DNA of 64,000 bases, from contig DASYKC010000214.1 in NCBI GenBank assembly GCA_035995885.1, forward strand, positions 1 through 64,000. The letters run 5' to 3'. Numbering within the stretch: position 1 is the first letter of the stretch; every line of letters begins with the position of its first letter. This document shows, in pieces, positions 1 through 10,199 of this stretch. The translations under genes were made by a program, and so were the position numbers. Source of the DNA: Schlegelella_A sp035995885. GTDB taxonomy: Bacteria; Pseudomonadota; Gammaproteobacteria; Burkholderiales; Burkholderiaceae_C. The notes beneath the pieces are model-generated. The model worked only from the letters and a program-made list of their open reading frames with translations. It was not told the DNA's origin and searched no databases.

Positions 1-2
1 AC

Positions 3-1590
<1,588 letters not shown>

Positions 1591-1603
1591 AGGAGCAGGA
1601 CTG

Positions 1604-1912
1604 ATGTTCGAGTGGATGGCGTGGACCTTGCCGGTGGCGGTGTTCTTCTGCGCGATCGTGCTCATGCTCGCCGCCATGACGATCTGGGAGATCCGCTCGC
1701 CGACCGTCTTGCGCAAGGGCTGGCTGCCGATTGCGACGACGCGCGGCGACCGCCTCTTCATCGGTCTGCTCGCCGCCGCCTACGTGAACCTGGCGTTCGT
1801 CGCCGTCAGCGAAAAGATGGTCGGCTGGTTCGGTCTCGAGACGGAGCCCTCGATCTGGATCAGCTTCGTCGTGTCGATGCTCCTGCTCGGGTTCATCCTG
1901 CGCAAGGGCTGA
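1604..1912 (+). CDS. glpU: DUF2160 small membrane protein of the glycerol ABC transporter
   Basis: A 102-residue membrane protein with helices at about residues 8-28, 45-65 and 78-97. It matches the DUF2160 family, found almost only between the permeases and the binding protein of glycerol ABC transporters (GlpU in Rhizobium-type operons). Its molecular role is unknown. An AGGAG sequence stands just upstream of the ATG. Its presence is the main reason to call the whole operon glycerol-specific rather than a generic sugar importer. Confidence 0.75.
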   Translation: MFEWMAWTLPVAVFFCAIVLMLAAMTIWEIRSPTVLRKGWLPIATTRGDRLFIGLLAAAYVNLAFVAVSEKMVGWFGLETEPSIWISFVVSMLLLGFILRKG

Positions 1913-1991
1913 TGTGTTCTCGAAAAGGATCCCGGCCCCTTCTTCCCAGCCGGCCCGTCCATTCACACAAGGGAAGTACTCAGAGGAGACG

Positions 1992-3728
1992 ATGATGAGA
2001 TTTCGCATGCATGCGGTGGCATTCGCCGCGGCCGCCCTGACGATTGGGCACGGCGCCTGGGCCGGCGAGGCCGAGGCGAAGAAGTGGATCGACAGCGAGT
2101 TCCAGCCGTCGACCCTGAACAAGGACCAGCAGATGGCGGAGATGAAGTGGTTCATCGACGCCGCCAAGAAGCTGCAGGCCAAGGGAGTGAAGGAAATCTC
2201 GGTCGTCTCCGAGACGCTCACGACGCACGAGTACGAGTCGAAGACGCTGGCCAAGGCGTTCGAGGAGATCACCGGCATCAAGGTCAAGCACGACATCATT
2301 CAGGAAGGCGACGTCGTCGAGAAGCTGCAGACGTCAATGCAGTCGGGCAAGTCGATCTACGATGGCTGGATCAACGACTCCGACCACATCGGCACACACT
2401 ATCGCTACGGCACGGCACTTTCGCTCACCGACCAGATGGGCGGCGCTTGGAAGGAATACACCAATCCCGGACTGGACCTGAAGGACTTCATCGGCACCAG
2501 CTTCACGACCGCACCGGACGGCAAGCTCTATCAGCTGCCCGACCAGCAGTTCGCGAACCTGTACTGGTTCCGCGCCGACCTCTTCGCAAGGAAAGACCTG
2601 CAGGACAAGTTCAAGGCCAAGTACGGCTACGAGCTCGGCGTGCCGCTCAACTGGAGCGCCTACGAAGACATCGCGGCGTTCTTCAGCGAAGACGTGAAGA
2701 CGATCGACGGCAAGCCCATCTACGGCCACATGGACTACGGCAAGAAGGACCCGTCGCTCGGTTGGCGCTTCACCGACGCCTGGTTGTCGATGGCTGGTAC
2801 GGCCGACATCGGCATTCCGAATGGCTTGCCGATCGACGAGTGGGGGATTCGAGTTGCCGCCGACAAGTGCACGCCAGTCGGTGCGGCCGTGGAGCGCGGT
2901 GGCGCCACCAACTCGCCCGCAGCCGTCTATGCGCTGACCAAGTACATCGACTGGATGAAGAAGTACGCGCCGAAGGAAGCGACCGGAATGACTTTCGGCG
3001 AATCCGGGCCAGTGCCGGCGCAAGGCCAGATCGCGCAGCAGATCTTCTGGTACACCGCCTTTACCGCCGACATGATCAAGCAAGGACTGCCGGTCGTGAA
3101 CGCTGATGGCACGCCGAAGTGGCGCATGGCGCCCGGTCCAAACGGCCCGTACTGGAAGCAGGGCATGCAGAACGGCTACCAGGACGTCGGCTCGTGGACG
3201 TTCCTGAAGTCGAACGAGCCGAACCGCGCGGCGGCGGCGTGGCTCTATGCGCAATTCGTGACAGCCAAGACGACCTCGCTAAAAAAGTCGATCGTCGGCC
3301 TGACGTTCATCCGGGACAGCGATATCCGGTCCGACTACTTCACCCAGAACGCGGCCAAGTACGGCGGCCTGATCGAGTTCTATCGCAGCCCGGCCCGAGT
3401 GGCATGGACGCCGACCGGCAACAACGTGCCCGACTATCCGAAGCTGGCGCAGCTGTGGTGGAAGAACGTCGCCGTCGCGGTCACGGGCGAGAAGACGCCT
3501 CAGCAGGCGATGGACAACCTCGCCAACGAGATGGACGATGTCATGGGTCGCCTGCAGCGTGCCGGCATGGCGCACTGCACGCCCAAGCTCAATCCCAAGA
3601 GCGCGCCGGACAAGTGGCTGAGCGACAAGAGCGCGCCATGGAAAAAGTTGGCCAATGAGAAGCCGAAGGGCGAGACGATCGCCTACGACACGCTGCTCAA
3701 TGCGTGGAAGGCCGGCAAGGTCCGCTGA
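1992..3728 (+). CDS. glpV: Glycerol-type ABC transporter substrate-binding protein
   Basis: Periplasmic binding protein of 578 residues, longer than the roughly 400-450 residues of common sugar-binding proteins but usual for GlpV-like proteins. It begins with a signal peptide, residues 1-24, with probable cleavage after AWA. The frame is open further upstream, but the ATG at 1992 is preceded by GAGGAG and places the signal peptide at the terminus. A second ATG follows immediately. It is the last gene of the operon, which a strong hairpin closes. The substrate, glycerol, is inferred from the DUF2160 neighbour. Confidence 0.82.
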   Translation: MMRFRMHAVAFAAAALTIGHGAWAGEAEAKKWIDSEFQPSTLNKDQQMAEMKWFIDAAKKLQAKGVKEISVVSETLTTHEYESKTLAKAFEEITGIKVKHDIIQEGDVVEKLQTSMQSGKSIYDGWINDSDHIGTHYRYGTALSLTDQMGGAWKEYTNPGLDLKDFIGTSFTTAPDGKLYQLPDQQFANLYWFRADLFARKDLQDKFKAKYGYELGVPLNWSAYEDIAAFFSEDVKTIDGKPIYGHMDYGKKDPSLGWRFTDAWLSMAGTADIGIPNGLPIDEWGIRVAADKCTPVGAAVERGGATNSPAAVYALTKYIDWMKKYAPKEATGMTFGESGPVPAQGQIAQQIFWYTAFTADMIKQGLPVVNADGTPKWRMAPGPNGPYWKQGMQNGYQDVGSWTFLKSNEPNRAAAAWLYAQFVTAKTTSLKKSIVGLTFIRDSDIRSDYFTQNAAKYGGLIEFYRSPARVAWTPTGNNVPDYPKLAQLWWKNVAVAVTGEKTPQQAMDNLANEMDDVMGRLQRAGMAHCTPKLNPKSAPDKWLSDKSAPWKKLANEKPKGETIAYDTLLNAWKAGKVR

Positions 3729-3766
3729 CGACGGTGCAAAGTGACCGGCCCGCCTTGACCGGCGCC

Positions 3767-3806
3767 GCGCCCTGTCGATCGCCTCGATCGACAGGGCGCT
3801 TTCGCG
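3767..3806 (+). terminator. Rho-independent terminator of the glp-type operon
   Basis: A perfect 15-bp stem (3767-3781 with 3785-3799) closes on a 3-base loop (CCT) and is followed by TTTCGCGTTT. It lies 38 bases after the binding-protein stop codon. The T-tract is broken by GC, but the stem is long and GC-rich. Confidence 0.8.
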
Positions 3807-3814
3807 TTTGATTC

Positions 3815-4522
3815 ATGAACATCGTCTTCCGCTGCGACCCCGCGCTGATCGATCTGCTGCCCCGGCCCGAGCCTGCCAAGGCTTCTCTGCCCGAGTGGCT
3901 GCGGGCGATGGCGCCGCGGGTACCCTCGCGCGTGCACGGTCGCAGCATCCGCACCGTCAAGCAATGCCCGCCTTTCGTCGACGCGATGCGGCACGGCTTC
4001 GTGCTTCCTTTGCCGTGCGACGTTTCGGTCGAGGACGGCCGCTTTGCCTGGGACTGGCCGCTGCCGCCGCTGACGATCGCGGCGCATCCGCGCGCGCCGC
4101 TGAGCTTTCACGTGCCGGAGCAGATCGCCGGCTCACCGCTCGCGCGAGGGCAGCGATCTGCGATCAAGTTCAACAGCTTCTGGACGATCGAGCTCGAGCC
4201 CGGGTGGTCGCTGATGGTCGTGCACCCGCTGCATCGGGACGACTTGCCGTTCCGGCTCATCAGCGGCCTGGTCGACGCGGACCGTTTCAACGCCATCGGC
4301 ATCAATTTCCCCGCCGTCTGGACCGACCCCGGCTTTCGCGGCGTGCTGCCGCGTGGCATGCCGGTGGCGCAGTGCTATCCGGTGCCCCGCGAAGTGCCGT
4401 CCCTGGTGTGCGAAGCCATGACCGCGGAGCACATGCACCGCTACGCCGCGGTCGCCGGCGACATCATGGTCGGCCCGGGCGTGTACCGAAAGCGCTTTCG
4501 CGGCAAGCGTGGCGAGGACTAG
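3815..4522 (+). CDS. Conserved hypothetical protein, 235 residues
   Basis: I do not recognise an established function. The protein is soluble, with no signal peptide or membrane helix, and starts MNIVFRCDPALIDLLPRPEPA. It has many aromatic and proline residues, conserved-looking motifs such as VKFNSFWTIELEPGWS and INFPAVWTDPGFRG, and a basic C-terminus. Codon use is like that of the neighbours, so it is a real gene. It starts 16 bases after the terminator stem of the upstream operon and converges on the TPR gene, so it is probably a single-gene unit. Confidence 0.7.
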   Translation: MNIVFRCDPALIDLLPRPEPAKASLPEWLRAMAPRVPSRVHGRSIRTVKQCPPFVDAMRHGFVLPLPCDVSVEDGRFAWDWPLPPLTIAAHPRAPLSFHVPEQIAGSPLARGQRSAIKFNSFWTIELEPGWSLMVVHPLHRDDLPFRLISGLVDADRFNAIGINFPAVWTDPGFRGVLPRGMPVAQCYPVPREVPSLVCEAMTAEHMHRYAAVAGDIMVGPGVYRKRFRGKRGED

Positions 4523-4545
4523 CCGAGACGTCGAACCGGGCGACG

Positions 4546-5277
4546 CTAGGCGGGCATCGTCCGCAGGCATTCGCGCAGCGCGTCGAGGTCGAGCCAGAGG
4601 CGCCCGCATCCCGGCGCCGCGAGCGCGTGCGCGATACGCCCGAAGCTGTCGTCCTGGAGGCGGAAAGCGCGCCCATACGCCGCCAGGGCCTCGTCGATCT
4701 TGCCGGCTTCCTGCAGGACGATGCCGAGGTTGACCTCGACCTCGGCACGTGGCGTGGCCACCCGCAGCAGCTCTCGCAACGCCGCCGCAGCGCCGGCGAA
4801 ATCGCGCCGGTCCTGCCGCAGCAGCGCCAGCTTGAACCATGCCTGCGCGTGGGCCGGAGCCAAGCGCACCGTGCGCTCGAATTCCGCCTCGGCGTCTGCG
4901 CCCTGGCCACTTTCGCCCAGCGTCTGCGCCAGCGCATAGGCGGCGTCGGCTCGTTCGGGAAGTAAATCGCGGGCGCGCCGGTGGTGCGCAAGAGCCGTGG
5001 GCAAGTCGGCGGTTGCATGCGCGACGTCGCCGGCGACGAGCAATGACGGACCATGGTCGGGTCGCAGCGCCAGACTGGCGGCGATGCGCTCGCCGGCCCG
5101 TACATGATCTCCGCCTTGCAGGTACAGCACGGCAAGCAGCTGCAGGACGGCCGGGTGCGGCGGATGGGCCGCCATCGCCTCCTCGCACAGGCGCAGGGCC
5201 GAGTCGGCCCGCCCGGCGTTGACATGGCCGATGGCCAGAGCCAGCTGCGCTTCGACCGACACGGGTGGCGTGCTCAC
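4546..5277 (-). CDS. Tetratricopeptide-repeat protein
   Basis: A 243-residue protein built almost entirely of TPR helices from about residue 10 to 210, with repeat-like blocks ending in A-x-x-x-P. There is no signal peptide, so it is probably a cytoplasmic scaffold. The chosen start is a GTG 8 bases after the stop of the preceding TPM-domain gene; the frame extends further upstream only as a shadow of that gene. Position and spacing make it the last gene of the lemA-TPM-TPM operon. Partners are unknown. The short conserved-looking tail (RLWLDLDALREC) lies outside the repeats. Confidence 0.72.
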   Translation of the reverse strand: MSTPPVSVEAQLALAIGHVNAGRADSALRLCEEAMAAHPPHPAVLQLLAVLYLQGGDHVRAGERIAASLALRPDHGPSLLVAGDVAHATADLPTALAHHRRARDLLPERADAAYALAQTLGESGQGADAEAEFERTVRLAPAHAQAWFKLALLRQDRRDFAGAAAALRELLRVATPRAEVEVNLGIVLQEAGKIDEALAAYGRAFRLQDDSFGRIAHALAAPGCGRLWLDLDALRECLRTMPA

Positions 5278-5285
5278 GGCGTGGC

Positions 5286-5795
5286 TCAACGAACGAGCGG
5301 TGCGTCGGGCAGCTCGTTGATGTCGGCGACGCCGGGCAGGGCGGCGAAGTGGCGCACGAGGAGCGCGTCGACGGCGTCGATCGCGGCGATCAGGCCAGCC
5401 TCGAAGCGGCCGTCGCGGAACGCGCTCTGCATGCCTTCGGCGATCGTCGCCCATTCGAGAGCCGGCACGCGGGCGTTCAGGCCGCGGTCGGCGACGATCT
5501 CGATCGCCCGCTCGGCGAGCAGGAGGTAGACGAGGACGCCGTTGTTGCGCTCGGTGTCCCAGACGCCGAGCTTGGCGAACATCGCCACCGCACGATCGCG
5601 CGGCGTCGCGTTGCGGCGCAGGTAGCTGTACGGCAGGCCGGCCTCGACGACGACGCGGATCTCGCCGCTGTGCCGCTTCTCGCTCGCGGCGACGCGCGCC
5701 TCGATGCGCGCGAGCGCGTCCTTGCCGAGGACGCGACGAGCGTCGCTTTCGTCGTGCAGGCGGTGCTTGACGAGACGAGCGAGCCAGTGCGCCAT
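5286..5795 (-). CDS. TPM-domain protein (TLP18.3/Psb32/MOLO-1 family)
   Basis: A 169-residue protein of the short TPM type, a domain often encoded next to LemA and a longer membrane-anchored TPM protein. The segment EIRVVVEAGLPYSYL and the following GVLVYLLLAERAIEIVAD carry the TPM core. No signal peptide is evident. The ATG at 5795 shares one base with the stop codon of the upstream gene (TGATG), which indicates translational coupling. Members have been linked to phosphatase activity and to membrane-protein assembly in other organisms; nothing here fixes the role. Confidence 0.82.
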   Translation of the reverse strand: MAHWLARLVKHRLHDESDARRVLGKDALARIEARVAASEKRHSGEIRVVVEAGLPYSYLRRNATPRDRAVAMFAKLGVWDTERNNGVLVYLLLAERAIEIVADRGLNARVPALEWATIAEGMQSAFRDGRFEAGLIAAIDAVDALLVRHFAALPGVADINELPDAPLVR

Positions 5796-6685
5796 CACCA
5801 CCGCCCCGAGGCGCCGCCGCCGTCGAAGTTGCCGCCGCCGCCCGAGCTGAAGCCGCCGCTGCTGCCGCCACCGCCGAAGCCGCCGCCACCACCGCCCCAG
5901 ATCACCGGGCCGCCGAAGCCGCCGCCGCGCGAACCGCCGCCGAGGCCCATCACGCCGACGACGAAGAGCGCGACGATGCCGGCGCCCGCGGCGACGAGCA
6001 GGCTCGCGGTCAGGAACCAGCCGATCGCGCCGACCGCCGCGCCCGTGCCGAGGGCGCCGAGCTTCCGGCCCATGACGCTGCTCAGGATGCGGCCGAGGAT
6101 CGGCACGCCGACGAAGAGGAAGATCGCCAGGTCCTGCCAGTCGAAGCCGCCGCGCGTTCGCGTGCGCGTCACGCCCGGCTGCGCCGGCGCCGGCAGCTTC
6201 TCGCCGGCGACGAGGGCGCCGAGGCGATCGACCGCGGTGTTCAGGCCGCCGGCGAAATCGCCGGCCTTGAACGCCGGCAGCATCTGCTCGCGGATGATGC
6301 GGCCGGCGACGACGTCGGGGATCGCGCCCTGCAGCGTCGCCGCGACCTGGATGTTGACGTCGCGGTCGTTCTTGGCGACGGTGAGCAGCAGGCCGTCGCC
6401 GACTTCCTTGCGGCCGAGCTTCCAGCTCGCGGCGACGCGCTGCGCGAACGAGGCGATGTCCTCCGGGCGCGCCGTCGCCACGATCAGGATCACGATCTGC
6501 GCGCCGCTCTTCGCCTCGATCGCGGCGAGCTTGGTGTTGAGCGCGCCGGCCTGCGCCGGCGTCAGCGTCGACGTCTGGTCGATGACGCGGTCGGTGAGGA
6601 CCGGCACCGGCACGACGTCTTCGGCGAGCGCCGGGCCGAAGGCGAGCGCGGCGAGCGCAGCCGCCGCGGCGAGGAGAGCGCGCAT
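5795..6685 (-). CDS. YgcG-type TPM-domain membrane protein with Gly-rich tail
   Basis: A 296-residue exported protein. Residues 1-21 form a signal peptide (cleavage near ALA-ED), and the TPM domain spans about 25-165 (AQIVILIVATARPEDI). Two membrane helices lie near 200-250. The C-terminal 45 residues are almost pure Gly, Ser and Phe and end FDGGGASGRW, typical of YgcG-like proteins. It lies between lemA (14 bases away) and the short TPM gene (overlapping), so the three are almost certainly co-transcribed. The family is commonly paired with LemA; its biochemical role is not established. Confidence 0.88.
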   Translation of the reverse strand: MRALLAAAAALAALAFGPALAEDVVPVPVLTDRVIDQTSTLTPAQAGALNTKLAAIEAKSGAQIVILIVATARPEDIASFAQRVAASWKLGRKEVGDGLLLTVAKNDRDVNIQVAATLQGAIPDVVAGRIIREQMLPAFKAGDFAGGLNTAVDRLGALVAGEKLPAPAQPGVTRTRTRGGFDWQDLAIFLFVGVPILGRILSSVMGRKLGALGTGAAVGAIGWFLTASLLVAAGAGIVALFVVGVMGLGGGSRGGGFGGPVIWGGGGGGFGGGGSSGGFSSGGGGNFDGGGASGRW

Positions 6686-6699
6686 CGGGCGCCTTCGGA

Positions 6700-7329
6700 T
6701 CAGCGCGACGCGGGCTTGTCGAAGCTCACCGGCGGTGGCACCGAGATCTGCGCTTCATTGGCGACGACGAAGCTCGGCTTGGTCTTGTAGCCGAAGATCA
6801 TCGCCGTGAAGTTGGTGGGCACGCTGCGCACCTTGGTGTTGTACTGCTGGACCGCGGCGATAAACTTGTTGCGCGCGACGGTGATGCGGTTCTCGGTGCC
6901 CTCGAGCTGGACGCGCAGATCCTGGAACGCCGCGTTCGCCTTCAGGTTGGGATAGTTCTCGGTGACGACGAGGAGCCGGCTGAGCGCGCTGCTGAGCTCG
7001 CCCTGCGCCTGCTGGAACTTGTTGAACGCGGCCGGGTCGTTGACGAGCGCCGGCGTCGCCTGGATCGACGTCGCCTTGGCGCGCGCCTCGATCACCTTGG
7101 TGAGCGTCTCCTGCTCGAAGTTGGCCTCGCCCTTGACGGTGGCGACGATGTTCGGGATCAGGTCCGAGCGGCGCTGGTACTGGCTCAGCACCTCGGCCCA
7201 CGCCGCCGTCACCTGCTCGTCGAGACTCTGGAAGTCGTTGTAGCCGCAGCCCGGCAGGCCGAGGACGGCGGCGACCGCAAGCACCATCGAGCCGAGTCGG
7301 CGGGCCAGCGGAACGTGGATTCGAAGCAT
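6700..7329 (-). CDS. lemA: LemA family lipoprotein
   Basis: A 209-residue protein with an N-terminal lipobox (LPGC, lipidated Cys at residue 27), followed by the LemA helical domain with the conserved stretch RRSDLIPNIVATVKG near residue 55. It is probably anchored to the periplasmic face of a membrane. The ATG is preceded by AGGGAGAA at a good distance. It heads the operon with two TPM-domain genes, the standard LemA-TPM arrangement in proteobacteria. LemA function is poorly defined; an envelope role is an inference. Confidence 0.92.
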   Translation of the reverse strand: MLRIHVPLARRLGSMVLAVAAVLGLPGCGYNDFQSLDEQVTAAWAEVLSQYQRRSDLIPNIVATVKGEANFEQETLTKVIEARAKATSIQATPALVNDPAAFNKFQQAQGELSSALSRLLVVTENYPNLKANAAFQDLRVQLEGTENRITVARNKFIAAVQQYNTKVRSVPTNFTAMIFGYKTKPSFVVANEAQISVPPPVSFDKPASR

Positions 7330-7410
7330 CGGGTTTTCTCCCTGTGAAGCCTGACTATCCTACCGTGGGCGGCTCGATGCGATGCCGGCCGAGAGGGCTA
7401 TGCTGCAACC

Positions 7411-8289
7411 GTGACAGCCGCCCATTTCGCCCCCTCCCACGTCGTCCACGGCGCGGACGCGGCGCGCGTTCCGCTCGTTCTCGACTCGCCGCATTCGGGC
7501 TTCGCCTTTCCCGTCGACTTCGGCTCGCGCCTCAGCGAGTTCGACCTGCGCGAAGGCGAGGACTGCTTCGTCGACGAGCTCTATCTCCCGGTCACCGAGC
7601 GCGGCGTCCCCCTGATCGCGGCGCTCGCGCCGCGGACCTACGTCGACCTCAACCGGCACGCCGCCGACATCGACCTCGCCCTCGTCGAAGGCGGTCGCTG
7701 GCCCGGCGATCACGTGCCGAGCGGCAAGGCGCGCCTCGGCAAGGCGCTGATCTGGCGCACCCTCGACGACGGCCGCGACATCTACGAGAGAAAGCTGCCG
7801 GTCGACGAGGTGCGGTCGCGGATCGACGCGTTCCACCGGCCCTACCACGACGCCGTGCGCGACCGCATCGAGGCGACGCATGCGCGCTTCGGGCGCAGCT
7901 GGCACATCAACTGCCATTCGATGAACGCCGTCGGCGGCGCGCAGGGTGAAGGCGGCGCCGGCAACGCGCGCGCCGATTTCGTCGTCGGTGACCGCGACGG
8001 CACGACCTGCGACCGGGGCTTCACCGAGCTCGTTCGCAGCGTCCTCGCCGGCATGGGCTACGACGTCCGCGTCAACGACCCGTACAAGGGCGTCGAGCTG
8101 GTTCGCGCCTACTCGAACCCGGCGCAGGGACGCATGAGCCTGCAGCTCGAGATCAACAAGCGGCTCTACATGGACGAGGCGACGCGAACCCGGAGCGCCG
8201 GCTTCGCGCCGCTGCAGCGCCAGCTGGCGACGCTCGTCGACGCCGTCCTCGACTACGCCGCGAGCGAGCTCGCAGCAGCACGGCGATGA
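7411..8289 (+). CDS. hutG: N-formylglutamate amidohydrolase (HutG-like)
   Basis: A 292-residue member of the N-formylglutamate amidohydrolase family, which releases formate from N-formyl-L-glutamate at the end of one histidine-degradation route. The early motif LVLDSPHSGFAFP and the later LNRHAADIDL and INCHSMNAVGG match the family and carry likely metal-binding His and Asp residues. The start is GTG at 7411. No other hut gene is in the window, so the true substrate could be another N-formyl amino acid. The last bases overlap the DUF4326 gene (ATGA). Confidence 0.85.
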   Translation: MTAAHFAPSHVVHGADAARVPLVLDSPHSGFAFPVDFGSRLSEFDLREGEDCFVDELYLPVTERGVPLIAALAPRTYVDLNRHAADIDLALVEGGRWPGDHVPSGKARLGKALIWRTLDDGRDIYERKLPVDEVRSRIDAFHRPYHDAVRDRIEATHARFGRSWHINCHSMNAVGGAQGEGGAGNARADFVVGDRDGTTCDRGFTELVRSVLAGMGYDVRVNDPYKGVELVRAYSNPAQGRMSLQLEINKRLYMDEATRTRSAGFAPLQRQLATLVDAVLDYAASELAAARR

Positions 8290-8621
8290 GCGCGACCGCA
8301 GCCGGCGGCCGAGCCGGAACGCCGGCGCGCGTCCAGCTCAAGCGAAGCGCCGGCTGGAAGATGCCGGCGAACACCGTCAAGGTCGATCGCACGACGCGCT
8401 GGGGCAATCCGTTCACGGTCGCCGAATGCGGCAGCGTCGCGATCGCGGTCGCCCAGCACGGCCGCTGGATGCGCGGCGAGATCGCCGCGCCGGGCGGCGT
8501 CGAGCCGCCGCCGCGCGAGGCGATCCGCGCCGCCCTCGGCGGCCGCCATCTCGCCTGCTGGTGCGCCCTCAACGGACCGTGCCACGCCGACCTCTTGCTG
8601 ACGCTGGCCAATCCGCGCTAG
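8286..8621 (+). CDS. DUF4326-domain protein
   Basis: A 111-residue protein of the DUF4326 family, recognisable from VDRTTRWGNPF, the central GRHLACWCAL and the final CHADLLL. The family is small, widespread in bacteria and phages, and uncharacterised; its conserved Trp and Cys residues suggest nucleotide or metal binding, but this is not shown. The start codon overlaps the hutG stop (ATGA), so the two are coupled. The gene ends three bases before creC, which it faces. Confidence 0.8.
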   Translation: MSATAAGGRAGTPARVQLKRSAGWKMPANTVKVDRTTRWGNPFTVAECGSVAIAVAQHGRWMRGEIAAPGGVEPPPREAIRAALGGRHLACWCALNGPCHADLLLTLANPR

Positions 8622-8624
8622 CCG

Positions 8625-10193
8625 TCAGCCGCGGTCGCTGCGCGGCAGCGACAAGGTCGCCACCGCGCCGCCGCCGGGCTGGTTCTTGAGCGTCGCCCGG
8701 CCGCGGTGCAGATCGGCGATCTCCTTGACGAACGAGAGGCCGAGGCCGGTGCTCTTCTTCGCGGTCGCCGGCCGCGCCAGCGAATAGAACTTCTCGAACA
8801 CCTTGCCTTCGGCGAAGTCGGGAATGCCCGGACCGCCGTCACGGACGATCAGGTCGCAGGTGCGCGCATGCGCCTTGACCTCGATCGTGACGCGACCGCC
8901 GCGCGGCGAGAAGTCGAGCGCGTTGTCGACCAGGTTGGCGAGCGCGCGCTGGAGCAGGAAGGCATCGCCGGCAACGACCGGATCGGCGCTGCCCGGCAGC
9001 AGCTCGACGACGAGGCCGCGCGCCTGCGCCGCCGGCGCCGCGCTCGCCGCGACCTCGGCGGCGAGCGCGCGCACGGCGACCGGCGCGGCGTGGTCGAGGC
9101 TCTTCCTCGACTCGAGCGCGGTCAGCTCCATCATCCGGTCGACCAGCTCCTGAATGCGCTGTGTCTCGCGCGCGATGTTGGCGACGAAACGGGCGCGGTC
9201 GGCGTCGGCCATCGGCTCCTGCAGCAGCTCGGCGGCGCCGCGGATCGCCGACAGCGGCCCCTTGACCTCGTGCGTCATCGTCTGCACGTAGTCGGCGACG
9301 TAGTTGCGGCCGGCGAGCGCGTCGCGCATCTCGTCGTAGGCGGCGCCGAACGCGCCGAGGGCGCGCCGGCCGAGGCGCGGCAAGCTGAACGACCGCTCGG
9401 CGCGGACGTAGCGGACGTAGTCGGCGATGACCCCGAACGGCCGCACCAGCCAGACCGAGAGGATGACGACGAGGAGCAGCACCGCGACCACCGAGGTCGC
9501 GCCGAGCTCGAGCGTCTTCCTGCGCGCCGCCTCGACGTATTGGCCGAAGCTCTGCACGGGCTTGCCGACGCTGACGACGCCGATGATCTCGCCGGCGCCG
9601 CCGGCCGAGGTGTCGCGCACCGGCGCCGCGACGTACATCACCGAGGTGCGCGGATCGCCCTCGACGTCGGCCGTCGTGCGCGCGCCGTAGCGGCCGCGCA
9701 GGGCGAGGTAGACGTCGTGCCAGCGCGAGTGGTCGGCGCCGACCTGCGACGGCGCCGCGGCGATGGCCGACGCTGCACCGGTTGCGGCGACGGCCGCCGC
9801 CGCGGCACGCGAATCGAAGACGACCGTACCCTGGCGATCGACGACGGTCATGCGCAGCTCGACGCGGGTTTTCTCGACGCCATAGATGTCGGCGCTGAAG
9901 CGGCGCGCGTAGAGCGAGCGGAAGACCGGCTCGAGGGCGTCGGTGCGCAGCGCGCCGCCGGCCGAGGCGTTCTCGACCAGCGCCGCCATGAGCTGCGCCG
10001 TGTCGACGAGCGAGTCCTCGGCCGACTCGCGGTAACGCGGGTCGATGTCGCCGAGCTGGCGATACATCAGGAAGGCGACGCCGAGCGCGTAGGCGACCAG
10101 GATGCCGATGAAGATGCGGGTGCGCTTGGTCAATCGGGCCTTCCGATCGACGCTCCGGTTGTCGCTCGGCGCCGCGCGAGTGACACGAGGCAC
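8625..10193 (-). CDS. creC: Sensor histidine kinase CreC
   Basis: A 522-residue membrane histidine kinase. A transmembrane helix at about 25-43 is followed by a periplasmic sensor domain to about 230, a second helix at 231-250, HAMP-like linker, a phosphoacceptor H308 in TMTHEVKGPLS, and an ATP-binding domain with N, G1 (DGGPGIPDF) and G2 (GLGLSFVKEI) boxes. The sensor domain matches CreC. It contains an Ala-rich insert at about 129-148. The GTG start at 10193 is 6 bases after the creB stop but has a weak ribosome site; an internal TTG at residue 21 is possible. No creD is visible. Confidence 0.86.
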   Translation of the reverse strand: MPRVTRAAPSDNRSVDRKARLTKRTRIFIGILVAYALGVAFLMYRQLGDIDPRYRESAEDSLVDTAQLMAALVENASAGGALRTDALEPVFRSLYARRFSADIYGVEKTRVELRMTVVDRQGTVVFDSRAAAAAVAATGAASAIAAAPSQVGADHSRWHDVYLALRGRYGARTTADVEGDPRTSVMYVAAPVRDTSAGGAGEIIGVVSVGKPVQSFGQYVEAARRKTLELGATSVVAVLLLVVILSVWLVRPFGVIADYVRYVRAERSFSLPRLGRRALGAFGAAYDEMRDALAGRNYVADYVQTMTHEVKGPLSAIRGAAELLQEPMADADRARFVANIARETQRIQELVDRMMELTALESRKSLDHAAPVAVRALAAEVAASAAPAAQARGLVVELLPGSADPVVAGDAFLLQRALANLVDNALDFSPRGGRVTIEVKAHARTCDLIVRDGGPGIPDFAEGKVFEKFYSLARPATAKKSTGLGLSFVKEIADLHRGRATLKNQPGGGAVATLSLPRSDRG

Positions 10194-10199
10194 ATCGGC

